From Spirosoma foliorum (lineage in GTDB: Bacteria > Bacteroidota > Bacteroidia > Cytophagales > Spirosomataceae), in NCBI RefSeq assembly GCF_014117325.1, contig NZ_CP059732.1, positions 7,629,001 through 7,693,000 of the forward strand: a stretch of DNA of 64,000 nucleotides, in the 5' to 3' direction. Of the stretch, positions 14,892-24,672 are shown one piece after another. Under the pieces are notes generated by a model. It ran no database searches. It was not told where the DNA came from and saw nothing but the letters and a program-made list of their open reading frames with translations. How positions within the stretch are numbered: the first letter of the stretch is position 1; every line of letters begins with the position of its first letter. A program made the position numbers and the translations under genes.

Positions 14892-14952
14892 GGCGCTAAT
14901 AAAAAATTAGTGGTGATTTATGTTGATTCACTCAATTAATATAGTTCATAAA

Positions 14953-16200
14953 ATGAGTTGTTTATACAAGCTTTGCGGAGTCGTAGTTCTATCACTTATG
15001 CTGCTGATTTCTGGTGGCCAAGTGAAGGCACAGGATGCAGCTGCTCCAGCAGGCGGTGGTGATGCTGAAAAAGGAAAGACCCTGTTTACTAACAACTGCG
15101 CCCAATGTCACGCGGTGACTGGCGAGAAAGTAGTAGGTCCTGGTCTGAAAGGAATTGAAAGCCGTGCTCCAAGTAAAGATTGGTTGCACAAATGGATTCG
15201 GAACTCATCGGCGGTTATTGCCAGCGGTGATGCTTATGCTAACCAGGTGTTCAATGCCAATGGTAAAATTCAAATGTCAAGCTTCCCAAGCTTGACAGAT
15301 GCAGACATCGATGGTATCTTAGCCTATATCGATGCGGCCAACAAGCCCGCAGCAGCTACAACTGCTCCAACAGGTGGTGGTAATGCCGGTCCTGCTCCTG
15401 CAACGGCAACTTCTGGCCCATCAGAACTTTTTACATTTGTATTGATCGCTTTGTTACTAGTAATGTTGCTGGTTCTGGGCGTTCTGTTAGCAATTGTATC
15501 AATTCTGTCGAAAGCCGTATCACCTGTTGCCGACGGAACACAAGTTACGTCTACATTTGGCCAACGCCTTAAAACAGGCTTGTCGGACGCTTTCAACAAC
15601 CCAACGCTTCGTTCGATTGTTATTTGGCTGTTTCTTTTAGTTGCGGCAAAAGAAACGATCGATGGTGCATATAGTGTCGGTATTCAGCAAGGTTATGCCC
15701 CAAAGCAACCTATTGCTTACTCGCATAAACTGCACGCGGGTCAATACAAAATTGACTGTAACTACTGCCATACGGGTGCTCAGAAGGGGAAGAATGCTAC
15801 GATCCCTGCGGCTAACATCTGTATGAACTGTCACGGTGTCATCAAGAAAGAGTCACCAGAGATTCAAAAGATTTACACGGCTATTGAAGAGAATCGCCCT
15901 ATCGAATGGGTTCGGGTTCACAATCTGCCTGACTTGGCTTACTTCAACCACTCACAACACGTAAACGTTGGTAATGTTGCCTGTCAGACTTGCCACGGAG
16001 AAATTGAGAAGATGGAAGTAGTAGAAGCTCGTTCATCGTTGACGATGGGCTGGTGTATCGACTGTCACCGTCGGACCGAGGTGAATACCAAAGACAACGC
16101 GTACTATGACAAACTCGTTGCTCTTCACCGGAAAGAAAGTAAAGAACCGCTCAAGGTAGCTAACATTGGCGGTCTGGAATGTTCTAAATGTCACTATTAA
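14953..16200 (+). CDS. actA: Alternative complex III subunit ActA, multiheme cytochrome c with extra N-terminal heme domain
   Basis: The protein carries six CxxCH heme sites. CAQCH lies in an N-terminal class I cytochrome c domain (about 35-130, with candidate Met ligand in QMSSFP), and CNYCH, CMNCH, CQTCH, CIDCH and CSKCH form the usual pentaheme ActA domain after a membrane helix (about 160-190). ActA passes electrons from the FeS clusters of ActB towards cytochrome c in the periplasm. The extra domain may be a built-in electron exit. A signal peptide is visible from ATG 14953 (MSCLYKLCGVVVLSL); an in-frame ATG at 14920 is an alternative. It is the first gene of the operon. Confidence 0.93.
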   Translation: MSCLYKLCGVVVLSLMLLISGGQVKAQDAAAPAGGGDAEKGKTLFTNNCAQCHAVTGEKVVGPGLKGIESRAPSKDWLHKWIRNSSAVIASGDAYANQVFNANGKIQMSSFPSLTDADIDGILAYIDAANKPAAATTAPTGGGNAGPAPATATSGPSELFTFVLIALLLVMLLVLGVLLAIVSILSKAVSPVADGTQVTSTFGQRLKTGLSDAFNNPTLRSIVIWLFLLVAAKETIDGAYSVGIQQGYAPKQPIAYSHKLHAGQYKIDCNYCHTGAQKGKNATIPAANICMNCHGVIKKESPEIQKIYTAIEENRPIEWVRVHNLPDLAYFNHSQHVNVGNVACQTCHGEIEKMEVVEARSSLTMGWCIDCHRRTEVNTKDNAYYDKLVALHRKESKEPLKVANIGGLECSKCHY

Positions 16201-16260
16201 TCCACGGGGCCTAATCTGGCCAGCTCACCAATAGTAGGGTACTTACCGCATACAACACGC

Positions 16261-19200
16261 ATGGAAAATACATCTAAACGGTATTGGAAAGGGGTTGAGG
16301 AGTTACGCAATGATGAGACGTTTGTTAAGAACGCCAACAGCGAATTTGCGAATCCTGACCTGAGCGAATCGTCGAACGACCTGGATGGTTTGCTCGGGGG
16401 TTCTAACACCCAACGCCGTGACTTCCTCAAAGTAATGGGCTTTGGCATGGCAGCCGTATCATTGGCTGCTTGTGAAACGCCAGTCCATAAAGCCATTCCG
16501 TACATCAACAAGCCGGAATTTACATTCCCATCAATATCTGACTATTACGCGTCTACGTTTAGTGAAGGCGGAGATTATGCAGCTATTTTAGTAGAAACCC
16601 GCGAAGGTCGACCCATTAAAATAGAAGGTAATACATCGTCAAGCGTATCGAAAGGTGGTACAACACCCCGCTCGCAGGCTGCAGTTCTGTCGCTTTACGA
16701 TATCGATAAATTGAAAGGACCAAAGCGTGGGGATGCTGACCTCGATTGGGCAACTGCCGATAAAGAGATCATTAGCCAGTTAAATTCAATTGCTGCAAAA
16801 AGTGGAGCAATTCGTATTGTAACCTCTACGATTCTTAGCCCAGCGACCAAAGCTGTTATTGCTGATTTCGCTGCGAAATACCCAACAACCCGCCACATTA
16901 CGTACGATGCCCATTCTGTATTTGGTATTGTACAGGCTAACCAGGCTTCGTTTGGTAAAGCGGTAATCCCATCCTATGATTTTGGCAAAGCGCAGACAAT
17001 TGTTAGCGTTGGCGCCGATTTCCTGGGTACCTGGGTTGGCCCTATCGAATACATGGGGCCTTATGCCAAAGGCCGTAAAATTGGTGCTGTAGGTGATGGT
17101 AAGAAAACCATGTCGCGCCACTATCAATTCGAGACCGGTCTTTCTATGACGGGTGCGAATGCTGATTATCGTACTGCTATCAAACCTTCGCAGGAAGGTT
17201 TGGTTGTTGCGGCTCTGTATAACAAAGTAGCAGCTAAATTGGGCGGAACAGCTATTAGCACAGCATCGGTTGACGTTGCTCATTTAGATAAGGCAGCTAC
17301 AGACCTAGCTAATTCTAAAGGTAAAGCACTGGTCGTATCTGGCTCGAATGACCCGAATGTTCAGATCGTTGTTAATGCGCTTAATAACCTACTAGGTAGC
17401 TACGGTACAACAATCGATATTAACACCCCCGTTAATTATCGGCAGGGTAACGATCAGCAAATGAGCGCCTTCATTAGTGAAGCTAAAGCTGGTCAGGTTG
17501 GTGCAGTATTGTTCTATGGATCAAATCCTGTATATGACCACCCAAATGGTGCTGAACTTGCTGAAGCACTACCTAAAATTGCTTTATCTGTTTCATTTGC
17601 TGATCGGGCAGATGAAACCGCTTCTCTATCGAAATATATTACACCAGCTCCTCACTTCCTGGAATGCTGGGATGACGCTGAGCCAAAGCAAGGTTTTTAC
17701 AGCCTTACGCAGCCAGCGATCACGCTTATTTTCAAAACACGTCAATTCCAGTCTAGTCTGTTGACCTGGGTTGGTAAGCCGAACGATTACCAGGCTTATC
17801 TGAAGAATTACTGGCGTGCTAACCAGTATCCAAAGGCATCTGGCTTTAGCTCGTTTGAAGCATTCTGGGTAAAATGTCTGAACGACGGTGTATTTGAACC
17901 CAATAACGGTGCTGTGACGGCAGGTGGCGCTTCGTTCACCGGAAATGTTGCACAAGCCGCTGCTGGAATCGCCCAACGTTACAAACCAACAACAGGAATG
18001 GAGTTGTCTTTGTACGAAAAAGTGGGTGTCGGTACAGGCGCTATGGCTAATAACCCATGGTTGCAAGAGTTACCTGATTCAATTTCAAAAGCTTGCTGGG
18101 ACAACTACGCGGCCATTTCGCAAAAAACGGCCAAAGCGATGGGTGTTGCCCAAAATGATCTGGTAACTGTTTCAGTAAATGGTAAGTCAGTTGAACTTCC
18201 TGTATTGATCCAACCTGGTCAGGCCGACGATACGGTATCCATTGCGATTGGTTATGGTCGTGAGAAAGGCGGTAAAGTAGCCAATGGTGTTGGTAAAAAT
18301 GTGTTCCCATTTGTTAGCCTGGCAGGTGGTTATGCTACTTACTCGTCTACCTCAGCTAAAGTAGAAAAAGCAAGTGGTTCGCATGTAATCGCTCAAACCC
18401 AGACGCACGAAACCGTAATGGGACGTCGGGCGGTTTTACAGGAAAGTGTTCTGTCTGAATACGTAAAAAATCCGAAAGCAGGTCGTTACGAACCGAAAGT
18501 ACAAACATCAGTAGGCCCAACCGATTCAAACGATATTACCCTCTGGAACGGTTATGGTAAGCCGAACCACTCATGGGGTATGGTCATCGACCTGAACTCC
18601 TGCTTAGGTTGCGGTACGTGTATTGTTGCTTGTAACGCTGAAAACAATATTCAGGTAGTTGGCCGTAAGGAGGTTATTAATCGCCGTGAAATGCACTGGC
18701 TTCGGATTGACCGCTACTACAGCAGCGATGCCGAGCCTGAAGATTACTCGGCACTGGAAATTGCTTCTGCTAACCCAGAGGTAACGTTCCAACCAATGCT
18801 TTGCCAGCATTGCAGTAACGCTCCTTGCGAAACGGTTTGTCCAGTTCTTGCAACAACCCACAGCACGGAAGGTCTGAACCAAATGACCTATAACCGTTGT
18901 ATCGGAACACGTTATTGCGCTAACAACTGCCCCTATAAAGTTCGTCGCTTCAACTGGTTCAAGTATTTTGACAATGATAACTTCGATTATCATTTCAACA
19001 ATGACCTGGGCAAAATGGTCATCAATCCAGATGTAACGGTTCGTTCACGTGGGGTAATTGAAAAATGCTCATTCTGTGTTCAACGGATTCAGGAAAGCAA
19101 ATTGACCGCTAAGAAAGAGCGTCGTAAACTGGGTGCCGATGAAGTTCAAACCGCTTGTTCGCAGGCTTGTTCTACCGGGGCTATTATCTTTGGTGATATG

Positions 19201-19368
19201 AACAACCCTGAGAGCACGATCTCTAAAGTTCTTGCGGTTGAGTCAGAAGCACGTGCATTCCATGTATTGGAAGAAATCAATGTAAGACCACAAATTTCTT
19301 ACTTGACCAAAATCCGGAACAAGGACGAAGAACCAAAGAAAGAAGCTACTAAAGAATCACACGCATAA
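16261..19368 (+). CDS. actB: Alternative complex III subunit ActB, molybdopterin-oxidoreductase-like iron-sulfur protein
   Basis: The 1035-residue protein combines a molybdopterin-oxidoreductase-like part (about 70-730) with a ferredoxin-like C-terminal part. In ActB proteins the first part lacks the cofactor. A Tat-like motif QRRDFLK (51-57) is followed by a hydrophobic stretch ending LAAC (Cys71), which could also be lipidated. Cluster-binding Cys groups begin at about residue 780: CLGCGTCIVAC, CQHCSNAPCETVC, CIGTRYCANNC, CSFCV and CSQAC, matching the three 4Fe-4S plus one 3Fe-4S set of the family. It takes electrons from quinol sites on ActC/ActF and gives them to ActA. It follows actA by 60 nt. 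Confidence 0.94.
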   Translation: MENTSKRYWKGVEELRNDETFVKNANSEFANPDLSESSNDLDGLLGGSNTQRRDFLKVMGFGMAAVSLAACETPVHKAIPYINKPEFTFPSISDYYASTFSEGGDYAAILVETREGRPIKIEGNTSSSVSKGGTTPRSQAAVLSLYDIDKLKGPKRGDADLDWATADKEIISQLNSIAAKSGAIRIVTSTILSPATKAVIADFAAKYPTTRHITYDAHSVFGIVQANQASFGKAVIPSYDFGKAQTIVSVGADFLGTWVGPIEYMGPYAKGRKIGAVGDGKKTMSRHYQFETGLSMTGANADYRTAIKPSQEGLVVAALYNKVAAKLGGTAISTASVDVAHLDKAATDLANSKGKALVVSGSNDPNVQIVVNALNNLLGSYGTTIDINTPVNYRQGNDQQMSAFISEAKAGQVGAVLFYGSNPVYDHPNGAELAEALPKIALSVSFADRADETASLSKYITPAPHFLECWDDAEPKQGFYSLTQPAITLIFKTRQFQSSLLTWVGKPNDYQAYLKNYWRANQYPKASGFSSFEAFWVKCLNDGVFEPNNGAVTAGGASFTGNVAQAAAGIAQRYKPTTGMELSLYEKVGVGTGAMANNPWLQELPDSISKACWDNYAAISQKTAKAMGVAQNDLVTVSVNGKSVELPVLIQPGQADDTVSIAIGYGREKGGKVANGVGKNVFPFVSLAGGYATYSSTSAKVEKASGSHVIAQTQTHETVMGRRAVLQESVLSEYVKNPKAGRYEPKVQTSVGPTDSNDITLWNGYGKPNHSWGMVIDLNSCLGCGTCIVACNAENNIQVVGRKEVINRREMHWLRIDRYYSSDAEPEDYSALEIASANPEVTFQPMLCQHCSNAPCETVCPVLATTHSTEGLNQMTYNRCIGTRYCANNCPYKVRRFNWFKYFDNDNFDYHFNNDLGKMVINPDVTVRSRGVIEKCSFCVQRIQESKLTAKKERRKLGADEVQTACSQACSTGAIIFGDMNNPESTISKVLAVESEARAFHVLEEINVRPQISYLTKIRNKDEEPKKEATKESHA

Positions 19369-19377
19369 AATCAATTA

Positions 19378-19422
19378 CGATTTACGAATTGCGATGTTAA
19401 CAATGTCGTAATTCGTAAATCG
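19378..19422. repeat. Intercistronic hairpin between actB and actC
   Basis: CGATTTACGAATT (19378-19390) and its exact reverse complement (19410-19422) flank a 19-nt loop. It lies 10 nt after the actB stop and may be an mRNA-stability or partial-termination element, or an intergenic repeat. Confidence 0.55.
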
Positions 19423-19452
19423 GACATCGTCAATCGTAAATACAATAAGTAT

Positions 19453-20883
19453 ATGTCGCATGTTACAGCAGCCGTAAGAACTCCCCTCGTTACCGGTGGC
19501 AAAACCTACGCCGACGTGACGGAGGATATCAGCAAACAGGTTGAAGGCAACCCAACCCGCGAGTGGACAATCGCCTTTACCATTGCGGTGGTTGTGCTCA
19601 TTTACGGAGCCGCCTGCGTGTTCTGGACCTGGTGGGAAGGATTGGGCGTTTGGGGACTTAATAAAACTGTCGGCTGGGCGTGGGACATCACCAACTTCGT
19701 ATGGTGGGTTGGTATCGGTCACGCCGGTACACTGATTTCGGCTATTCTGTTGTTATTCCGCCAAAAATGGCGGACGGCTGTTAACCGGGCAGCTGAGGCC
19801 ATGACCATCTTTGCCGTATTGTGTGCTGCCAGCTTTATCATGATGCACGCAGGTCGTCCATGGGTAGCTTACTGGTGTTTGCCATTACCTAATACACTCG
19901 GTTCGCTTTGGGTAAACTTCAAATCGCCACTTGTTTGGGACGTATTTGCCATTAGCACATACTTTACCGTATCGTTGGTATTCTGGTACATGGGTCTTAT
20001 CCCTGACTTAGCTACGATTCGTGACCGGGCGAAAAGCAAAGTATCTCGTTACATCTACGGTGCTTTCTCATTAGGATGGAATGGTTCGGCAAAAACCTGG
20101 GCTCGCTATGAATACATGAGCTTGATTCTGGCCGGTCTTTCAACACCACTTGTACTTTCGGTACACACTATTGTAAGTATGGACTTTGCTACCTCGGTTA
20201 TTCCAGGTTGGCACACAACCATCTTCCCTCCTTACTTCGTTGCCGGTGCTATCTTCTCTGGTTTCGCAATGGTACAGAACCTGGTCTTAATTATCCGGGT
20301 CGTATTCAAACTAGAAGATTATATCACGCTTGAGCACATCGAGTCAATGAATAAGGTCATCACACTGACCGGTTCGATTGTAGGGGTTGCTTATTTAACC
20401 GAGTTCTTCATTGCATGGTACTCTGGTGTTGAATTTGAAGGCTACGCCTTTATTAACCGTGCTACTGGTCCATACTGGTGGGCTTACTGGGCTATGATGA
20501 CCTGTAACGTAATTACTCCACAGCTTTTCTGGTCACGGGCAATCCGCCGGAGTATTGTTTGGACTTTTGTGTTGTCGGTTATTGTAAATATTGGGATGTG
20601 GTTTGAGCGTTTCGTAATTATCGTAACCTCTTTACACCGCGATTACCTGCCATCAAGCTGGGCAATGTTCCACCCAACGCTGTTTGATATTAGCGATTAT
20701 ATTTTCTCATTCGGATTCTTCTTTACCCTGTTCCTGCTGTTCTCGAAATTCCTCCCAGTTGTGAACATGGCCGAAGTTAAAACGATCATTAAATCGTCGT
20801 CTGAAATATTACCCGCTTCGGTATCAGGCGTTGCCAAAGGCGAACGCGTTACCAACCCAACATTTAATAAAGACGTAGAATAA
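19453..20883 (+). CDS. actC: Alternative complex III subunit ActC, NrfD/PsrC-like membrane protein
   Basis: The 476-residue integral membrane protein has about ten transmembrane helices of the NrfD/PsrC type. Recognisable segments are [39 protein letters not shown] loops, and [19 protein letters not shown], which in this family lies near the quinol site on the periplasmic side. It anchors ActB and contributes a quinol-oxidation or proton-path module. It is the third gene of the operon; hairpins lie in the junctions on both sides. Confidence 0.94.
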   Translation: MSHVTAAVRTPLVTGGKTYADVTEDISKQVEGNPTREWTIAFTIAVVVLIYGAACVFWTWWEGLGVWGLNKTVGWAWDITNFVWWVGIGHAGTLISAILLLFRQKWRTAVNRAAEAMTIFAVLCAASFIMMHAGRPWVAYWCLPLPNTLGSLWVNFKSPLVWDVFAISTYFTVSLVFWYMGLIPDLATIRDRAKSKVSRYIYGAFSLGWNGSAKTWARYEYMSLILAGLSTPLVLSVHTIVSMDFATSVIPGWHTTIFPPYFVAGAIFSGFAMVQNLVLIIRVVFKLEDYITLEHIESMNKVITLTGSIVGVAYLTEFFIAWYSGVEFEGYAFINRATGPYWWAYWAMMTCNVITPQLFWSRAIRRSIVWTFVLSVIVNIGMWFERFVIIVTSLHRDYLPSSWAMFHPTLFDISDYIFSFGFFFTLFLLFSKFLPVVNMAEVKTIIKSSSEILPASVSGVAKGERVTNPTFNKDVE

Positions 20884-20891
20884 AATTGGTT

Positions 20892-20922
20892 TAGCTTCCA
20901 GGTGGAATACGTCTGGAGGCTA
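20892..20922. repeat. Intercistronic hairpin between actC and actD
   Basis: TAGCTTCCAG (20892-20901) pairs with CTGGAGGCTA (20913-20922) with one G-U pair across an 11-nt loop, 8 nt after the actC stop. It may influence relative expression within the operon. Confidence 0.4.
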
Positions 20923-20951
20923 CAAACTGAAATCTGAAACAAAAGAAAGGT

Positions 20952-21485
20952 ATGTCAGACGTACATGGTAGCAGTAAATTCCTGGTCGGCATTTTTGATG
21001 ATGACGATGTGGTACTGAAGGCCGTTAAAGAAGTAAGAAATTCTGGAGTACGGATTCAGGAGGTTTACTCCCCGTTTCCAATTCACGGATTAGATATTGC
21101 GCTTGGTCACCCACGCAGTCGCTTGGGAATCGCAGCTTTCTTGTTTGGCCTATCTGGAACACTTACGGCTCTAGCACTTACCTTCTATACGGAAGGTTTC
21201 GACTGGCCAATGATTGTTGGTGGTAAAGATTCTTACTCACCAGTCATTTATGTACCTGTTATTTTCGAATTAACAGTACTGTTTTGCGCCCTAGGTATGG
21301 TCGGTACATTCATTGTATCCAATGGCATGGGTCCTACGGTTAAGCCGCTGATGTACGATCTCAGAACAACCGATAACAAATTTGCAATGGCTATTGACCT
21401 GAGCAAAAACAATATTGGTGAAAGTGATATTGAGCAGATCCTGAAAAAGTCAGGTGCTGCTGAAGTTAATGTTAAGCAGTTCTAA
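20952..21485 (+). CDS. actD: Alternative complex III subunit ActD (DUF3341)
   Basis: The 177-residue protein matches ActD/DUF3341: an N-terminal cytoplasmic domain (LVGIFDDDDVVLKAVKEVR and YSPFPIHGLDIALG), two membrane helices (about 60-80 and 98-120) and a C-terminal tail with DLSKNNIGESDIEQILKKSG. In known complexes ActD packs beside ActC at the membrane and binds no cofactor. The stop codon overlaps the actE start by one base (TAATG), indicating coupled translation. Confidence 0.92.
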   Translation: MSDVHGSSKFLVGIFDDDDVVLKAVKEVRNSGVRIQEVYSPFPIHGLDIALGHPRSRLGIAAFLFGLSGTLTALALTFYTEGFDWPMIVGGKDSYSPVIYVPVIFELTVLFCALGMVGTFIVSNGMGPTVKPLMYDLRTTDNKFAMAIDLSKNNIGESDIEQILKKSGAAEVNVKQF

Positions 21486-22105
21486 TGTTCAGGATGGGAA
21501 TGATTACTAAACATACGAGCATAACAGCACTAGCTGTCATTGGACTACTGGTTGCAGGCACATCCTGCAAAAGAGGACACGACAATACTGGTGTTGAATA
21601 TGCCCCTCAGATGTATGATGCTGTCGGTTATGAACCCTATCGCCAGATCAAACCAAATACTATAAACCCACAAGGGTTGAACATGCGCCTTCCGGCGCGT
21701 GGAACAGTTGCCCGGCCTAACTATCATACAACATTCGGTGAAGGTAGCGAAGCTAAAACTGACCTGATGATGTATAATATTCCGGCAGATAGCATCGGAA
21801 TTGCAGAGCGTGTATTAACAAACCCAATTCCTCAGACTGAAAAGTCGCTGGCAGAAGGTCAAATTTTGTACACACGTTACTGCAGTCATTGTCATGGCGA
21901 AACAGGCAAAGGAGATGGATTAGTAGCCGCTCAATATAAGGGCGTCCCTAACTACACAACCGATGCGTACAAGTCATTAAACGACGGCCATATTTTCCAT
22001 GTGATTACGCACGGAAAAGGTCGCATGTGGCCTCATGGTTCCCAGATTACACCAGAGGACAGATGGAAAATTGTGCAATACGTACATAAACTCCAACAAG
22101 GTTAA
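21485..22105 (+). CDS. actE: Alternative complex III subunit ActE, monoheme cytochrome c lipoprotein
   Basis: The 206-residue protein has a hydrophobic leader ending LVAGTSC, probably lipidated at that Cys (about residue 28), and one heme site YCSHCHGETGKGDG (Cys about 137) with a candidate Met ligand in GKGRMWPHG. ActE is the monoheme cytochrome that completes the electron exit of complex III towards the oxidase. The conserved stretch PYRQIKPNTINPQGLNMR before the heme domain is typical of the subunit. ATG 21485 overlaps the actD stop; Met4 and Met6 are possible alternatives. Confidence 0.92.
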   Translation: MFRMGMITKHTSITALAVIGLLVAGTSCKRGHDNTGVEYAPQMYDAVGYEPYRQIKPNTINPQGLNMRLPARGTVARPNYHTTFGEGSEAKTDLMMYNIPADSIGIAERVLTNPIPQTEKSLAEGQILYTRYCSHCHGETGKGDGLVAAQYKGVPNYTTDAYKSLNDGHIFHVITHGKGRMWPHGSQITPEDRWKIVQYVHKLQQG

Positions 22106-22198
22106 TTCAACGCCAGACGTGCAGTGAAAGACACTGACAATCGGCAGTTTCTATAACAGACGTCTACCGTTTTTTTATTAATTGACAACCAAATAAGA

Positions 22199-23509
22199 AT
22201 GGCATCGGCTCACGCAATACCGTCCTTAGACGAAGAATTTGAATTTACTGCGGAATCCAAACGTCGATTACTGATCGGCATCGGAGCCGGAGTCGCGTTG
22301 GTAGCAATTGGCGCGTACTTACTGGCATCAGGTGCTGGTTCGCATGAAGCTCATGGAGCTGCTCACGCTGCAGGAGCACATGAAGCCCATGGTGGAGGGC
22401 ACCATGAGTACAAATGGACTACTCGCCTATGGGCAAACGTCTGGGTGAACGCTGTTTATTTCACTGGAGCGTCTGTTGTAGGGATGTTTTTCATGTCGTA
22501 CAACTACTTGGCTCAAGCCGGCTGGTCTGTTGCGTTCAAACGCATTCCAGAGGCCATGCCTGCCTATTTGCCATTTATGTTAGTCGCTGTACTGGCTACA
22601 TTCTTTATTGCTGGTCACGACATGTTCCACTGGACAAACCCAGGTTTGTATGACAAAGCCAGTCCAGATTTTGATCCAATTATCAATGGCAAAAAAGGCT
22701 TTTTAAATACCCCCTTCTACCTGGGACGTATTATCGCCTACTTTGGTCTATGGTATTTCTTATGGCAACGGTTACGTAGTTTCTCGCTTCAGGAAGATCT
22801 GTATGGCGGGACTACATACTATGAAAAGAGCATCAAATTCGGAGTTGCCTTCTTACTGGTTTTCGGCGTAACGTCTTCTACCTCAGCTTGGGATTTTGTC
22901 ATGTCGATCGATACGCACTGGTTCAGTACGATGTTCGGTTGGTATACACTAGCAAGCTGGCACGTAACCGGCTTGGCTATCATTACGCTGACAGTAGTGA
23001 CGTTGAAAGAGAAGGGTTATATGCAGTGGGTTAATGAAAGCCATCTGCATGATCTGGGTAAATTCATGTTTGCATTCAGTATTTTCTGGACTTATGTGTG
23101 GTTTGCACAATTTATGCTGATCTACTACGCTAACTTACCTGAAGAAACCATTTACTATCGTGAGCGTTTTAGTGGTTTTGGTGGTATCTATAAAGCTCCA
23201 TTCTTTATAAACATCCTCCTAAACTTTGTATTCCCCTTCCTCGTTTTAATGACTCGCGATGCAAAGCGAACATTCATCATCTTGAAAGTGGCTGCGTGGG
23301 GTATCATCATTGGGCACTACTTTGACTTCTATACGAACATTATGCCAGGAACGGTAGGTGCGCATGGTGGTTTTGGTCCAGTTGAATTCGGTATGATTTT
23401 AATTTTTGCCTGTGGATTTGCTTATAGTCTGTTTTCACAATTGACGAAAGCTAATCTGATTCCTAAGAATCACCCGATGTTAGAGGAAACCCTGCATCAC
23501 GATATTTAA
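22199..23509 (+). CDS. actF: Alternative complex III subunit ActF, second NrfD-like membrane protein
   Basis: The 436-residue membrane protein is a paralogue of ActC with about ten helices. Visible family segments include FIAGHDMFHWTNPGLYD, SSTSAWDFVMSIDTHWFSTM and YFDFYTNIMPGTVG. A His-rich loop (GSHEAHGAAHAAGAHEAHG, about 48-70) follows the first helix; it may bind metal, but this is not established. ActF with ActC forms the membrane core of complex III. The 93-nt gap before it is one of the larger gaps in the operon. Confidence 0.92.
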   Translation: MASAHAIPSLDEEFEFTAESKRRLLIGIGAGVALVAIGAYLLASGAGSHEAHGAAHAAGAHEAHGGGHHEYKWTTRLWANVWVNAVYFTGASVVGMFFMSYNYLAQAGWSVAFKRIPEAMPAYLPFMLVAVLATFFIAGHDMFHWTNPGLYDKASPDFDPIINGKKGFLNTPFYLGRIIAYFGLWYFLWQRLRSFSLQEDLYGGTTYYEKSIKFGVAFLLVFGVTSSTSAWDFVMSIDTHWFSTMFGWYTLASWHVTGLAIITLTVVTLKEKGYMQWVNESHLHDLGKFMFAFSIFWTYVWFAQFMLIYYANLPEETIYYRERFSGFGGIYKAPFFINILLNFVFPFLVLMTRDAKRTFIILKVAAWGIIIGHYFDFYTNIMPGTVGAHGGFGPVEFGMILIFACGFAYSLFSQLTKANLIPKNHPMLEETLHHDI

Positions 23510-23528
23510 ACATTAACCTCTAGAAAGC

Positions 23529-24644
23529 ATGGTTTATATAGTCGCTTTGTTGACGGTAATCTTTTTGGGACTAGCAGCTGTTGTTGTTTCCCGGATGGCG
23601 GCCGTTGTGAAGAACGCAAGTGGCCCAGTTGAAGAAGGGCATATTGGATTGAGTAACCGTATTAACGGTATGCTAATGATTGTTTTTTTTGTATTGGGTA
23701 TGATTGGCGCTGCCTGGTCATTCATCTACGCAAAGCAATTCTTTTTACCTGAAGCATCGTCCCCACACGGTCGGCATACAGATTTTCTGTTTTGGTTGGG
23801 GATGAGTATCATCACAATTGCTTTTGTTGTTACGAATGCCTTGTTGTTTTTCTTCGCCTGGCGTTACCAGCATCGGGATGGCTATAAAGCTGCTTATTAT
23901 CCAGAAAACCACAAACTGGAATTAATCTGGACGGTAATTCCGGCAGTAGTGATGGCGTTATTAGTATTTACAGGATGGAAAGCATGGCGTGATATTATGG
24001 CCGAAGCTCCTGAAAATGCACAAGTGTTTGAAATCGTTGGTAAGCAATTCAACTGGATCGCACGTTACCCTGGTGTTGATAACAACAAATTGGGTTCGTT
24101 CAACTACAAGTTGATTGACAACAATAACGAAACAGGAATTGACTATACAGATGAAGCATCGTTTGATGATTTTGTCTCTACTTCGGAATTACACATTCCT
24201 GTTAATAAGCCAATTTTATTGAAGATTCGTGCTCGTGATGTACTGCACAGCGTATTTATTCCTCACCTACGCGTGAAAATGGATGCTGTGCCAGGTATGC
24301 CAACCCGTTTTCAGTTCACTGCTGATAAAACAACAGACGAAATGAAAAACATTACAGGCAATCCTAACTTTACGTACGAGATTGCGTGTACAGAAGTATG
24401 TGGTCAAGGTCACTTCTCTATGCGGATACGTTTAGTAGTTGAAGACGAAGCGTCTTGGCAAGCCTGGTGCAAAGAGCAAAAGCCTTTATTAACATCAACA
24501 CCTGAGCTGGCAAGTCGTATTCCTGCTAATCTGAAAGCGAAAGCTGCCAAGTATTTGCCTGCTGACGCAACAGCTGCACCAGCAGACAGTGTAACCGCAT
24601 CAATATTACCAAAGGGTGTAATTGTAGCTAGTGCCACCCATTAA
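23529..24644 (+). CDS. coxB: Cytochrome c oxidase subunit II
   Basis: The 371-residue protein has the subunit II layout with three hydrophobic segments (residues about 1-25, 40-65 and 85-115; the second hairpin helix is preceded by ENHKLELIWTVIPA) and a periplasmic cupredoxin domain. CuA ligands are seen in DVLHSVFIPHLRVKMD and in CTEVCGQGHFSM (Cys about 286 and 290, His 294, Met 297). No cytochrome c domain is fused, unlike typical caa3 subunit II, so ActE or the ActA heme domain is a likely donor. It follows actF by 19 nt. Confidence 0.94.
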   Translation: MVYIVALLTVIFLGLAAVVVSRMAAVVKNASGPVEEGHIGLSNRINGMLMIVFFVLGMIGAAWSFIYAKQFFLPEASSPHGRHTDFLFWLGMSIITIAFVVTNALLFFFAWRYQHRDGYKAAYYPENHKLELIWTVIPAVVMALLVFTGWKAWRDIMAEAPENAQVFEIVGKQFNWIARYPGVDNNKLGSFNYKLIDNNNETGIDYTDEASFDDFVSTSELHIPVNKPILLKIRARDVLHSVFIPHLRVKMDAVPGMPTRFQFTADKTTDEMKNITGNPNFTYEIACTEVCGQGHFSMRIRLVVEDEASWQAWCKEQKPLLTSTPELASRIPANLKAKAAKYLPADATAAPADSVTASILPKGVIVASATH

Positions 24645-24672
24645 TTTCTAAACTTACATTCAACCAAATACT

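Larger units (their letters stand above)
14203..14952. other. AT-rich intergenic region between the cassette and the respiratory operon
   Basis: No convincing gene is seen. From left to right it holds a 10-bp perfect inverted repeat (14225-14234 with 14264-14273), a terminator-like hairpin (14346-14402), about 450 bases of AT-rich sequence with no recognisable signal, and the operon promoter at 14861-14891. Confidence 0.55.

Noticed and set aside
16200..19368. ActB as a true molybdoenzyme
   Set aside because: It sits between actA and actC in a complete act cluster. The mog gene far away is not evidence of a cofactor in it, since ActB proteins lack molybdopterin.
22245..22420. His-rich loop of ActF as a metal-binding regulatory domain
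   Set aside because: The loop is low complexity, poorly conserved in the family, and nothing else in the sequence supports metal binding.
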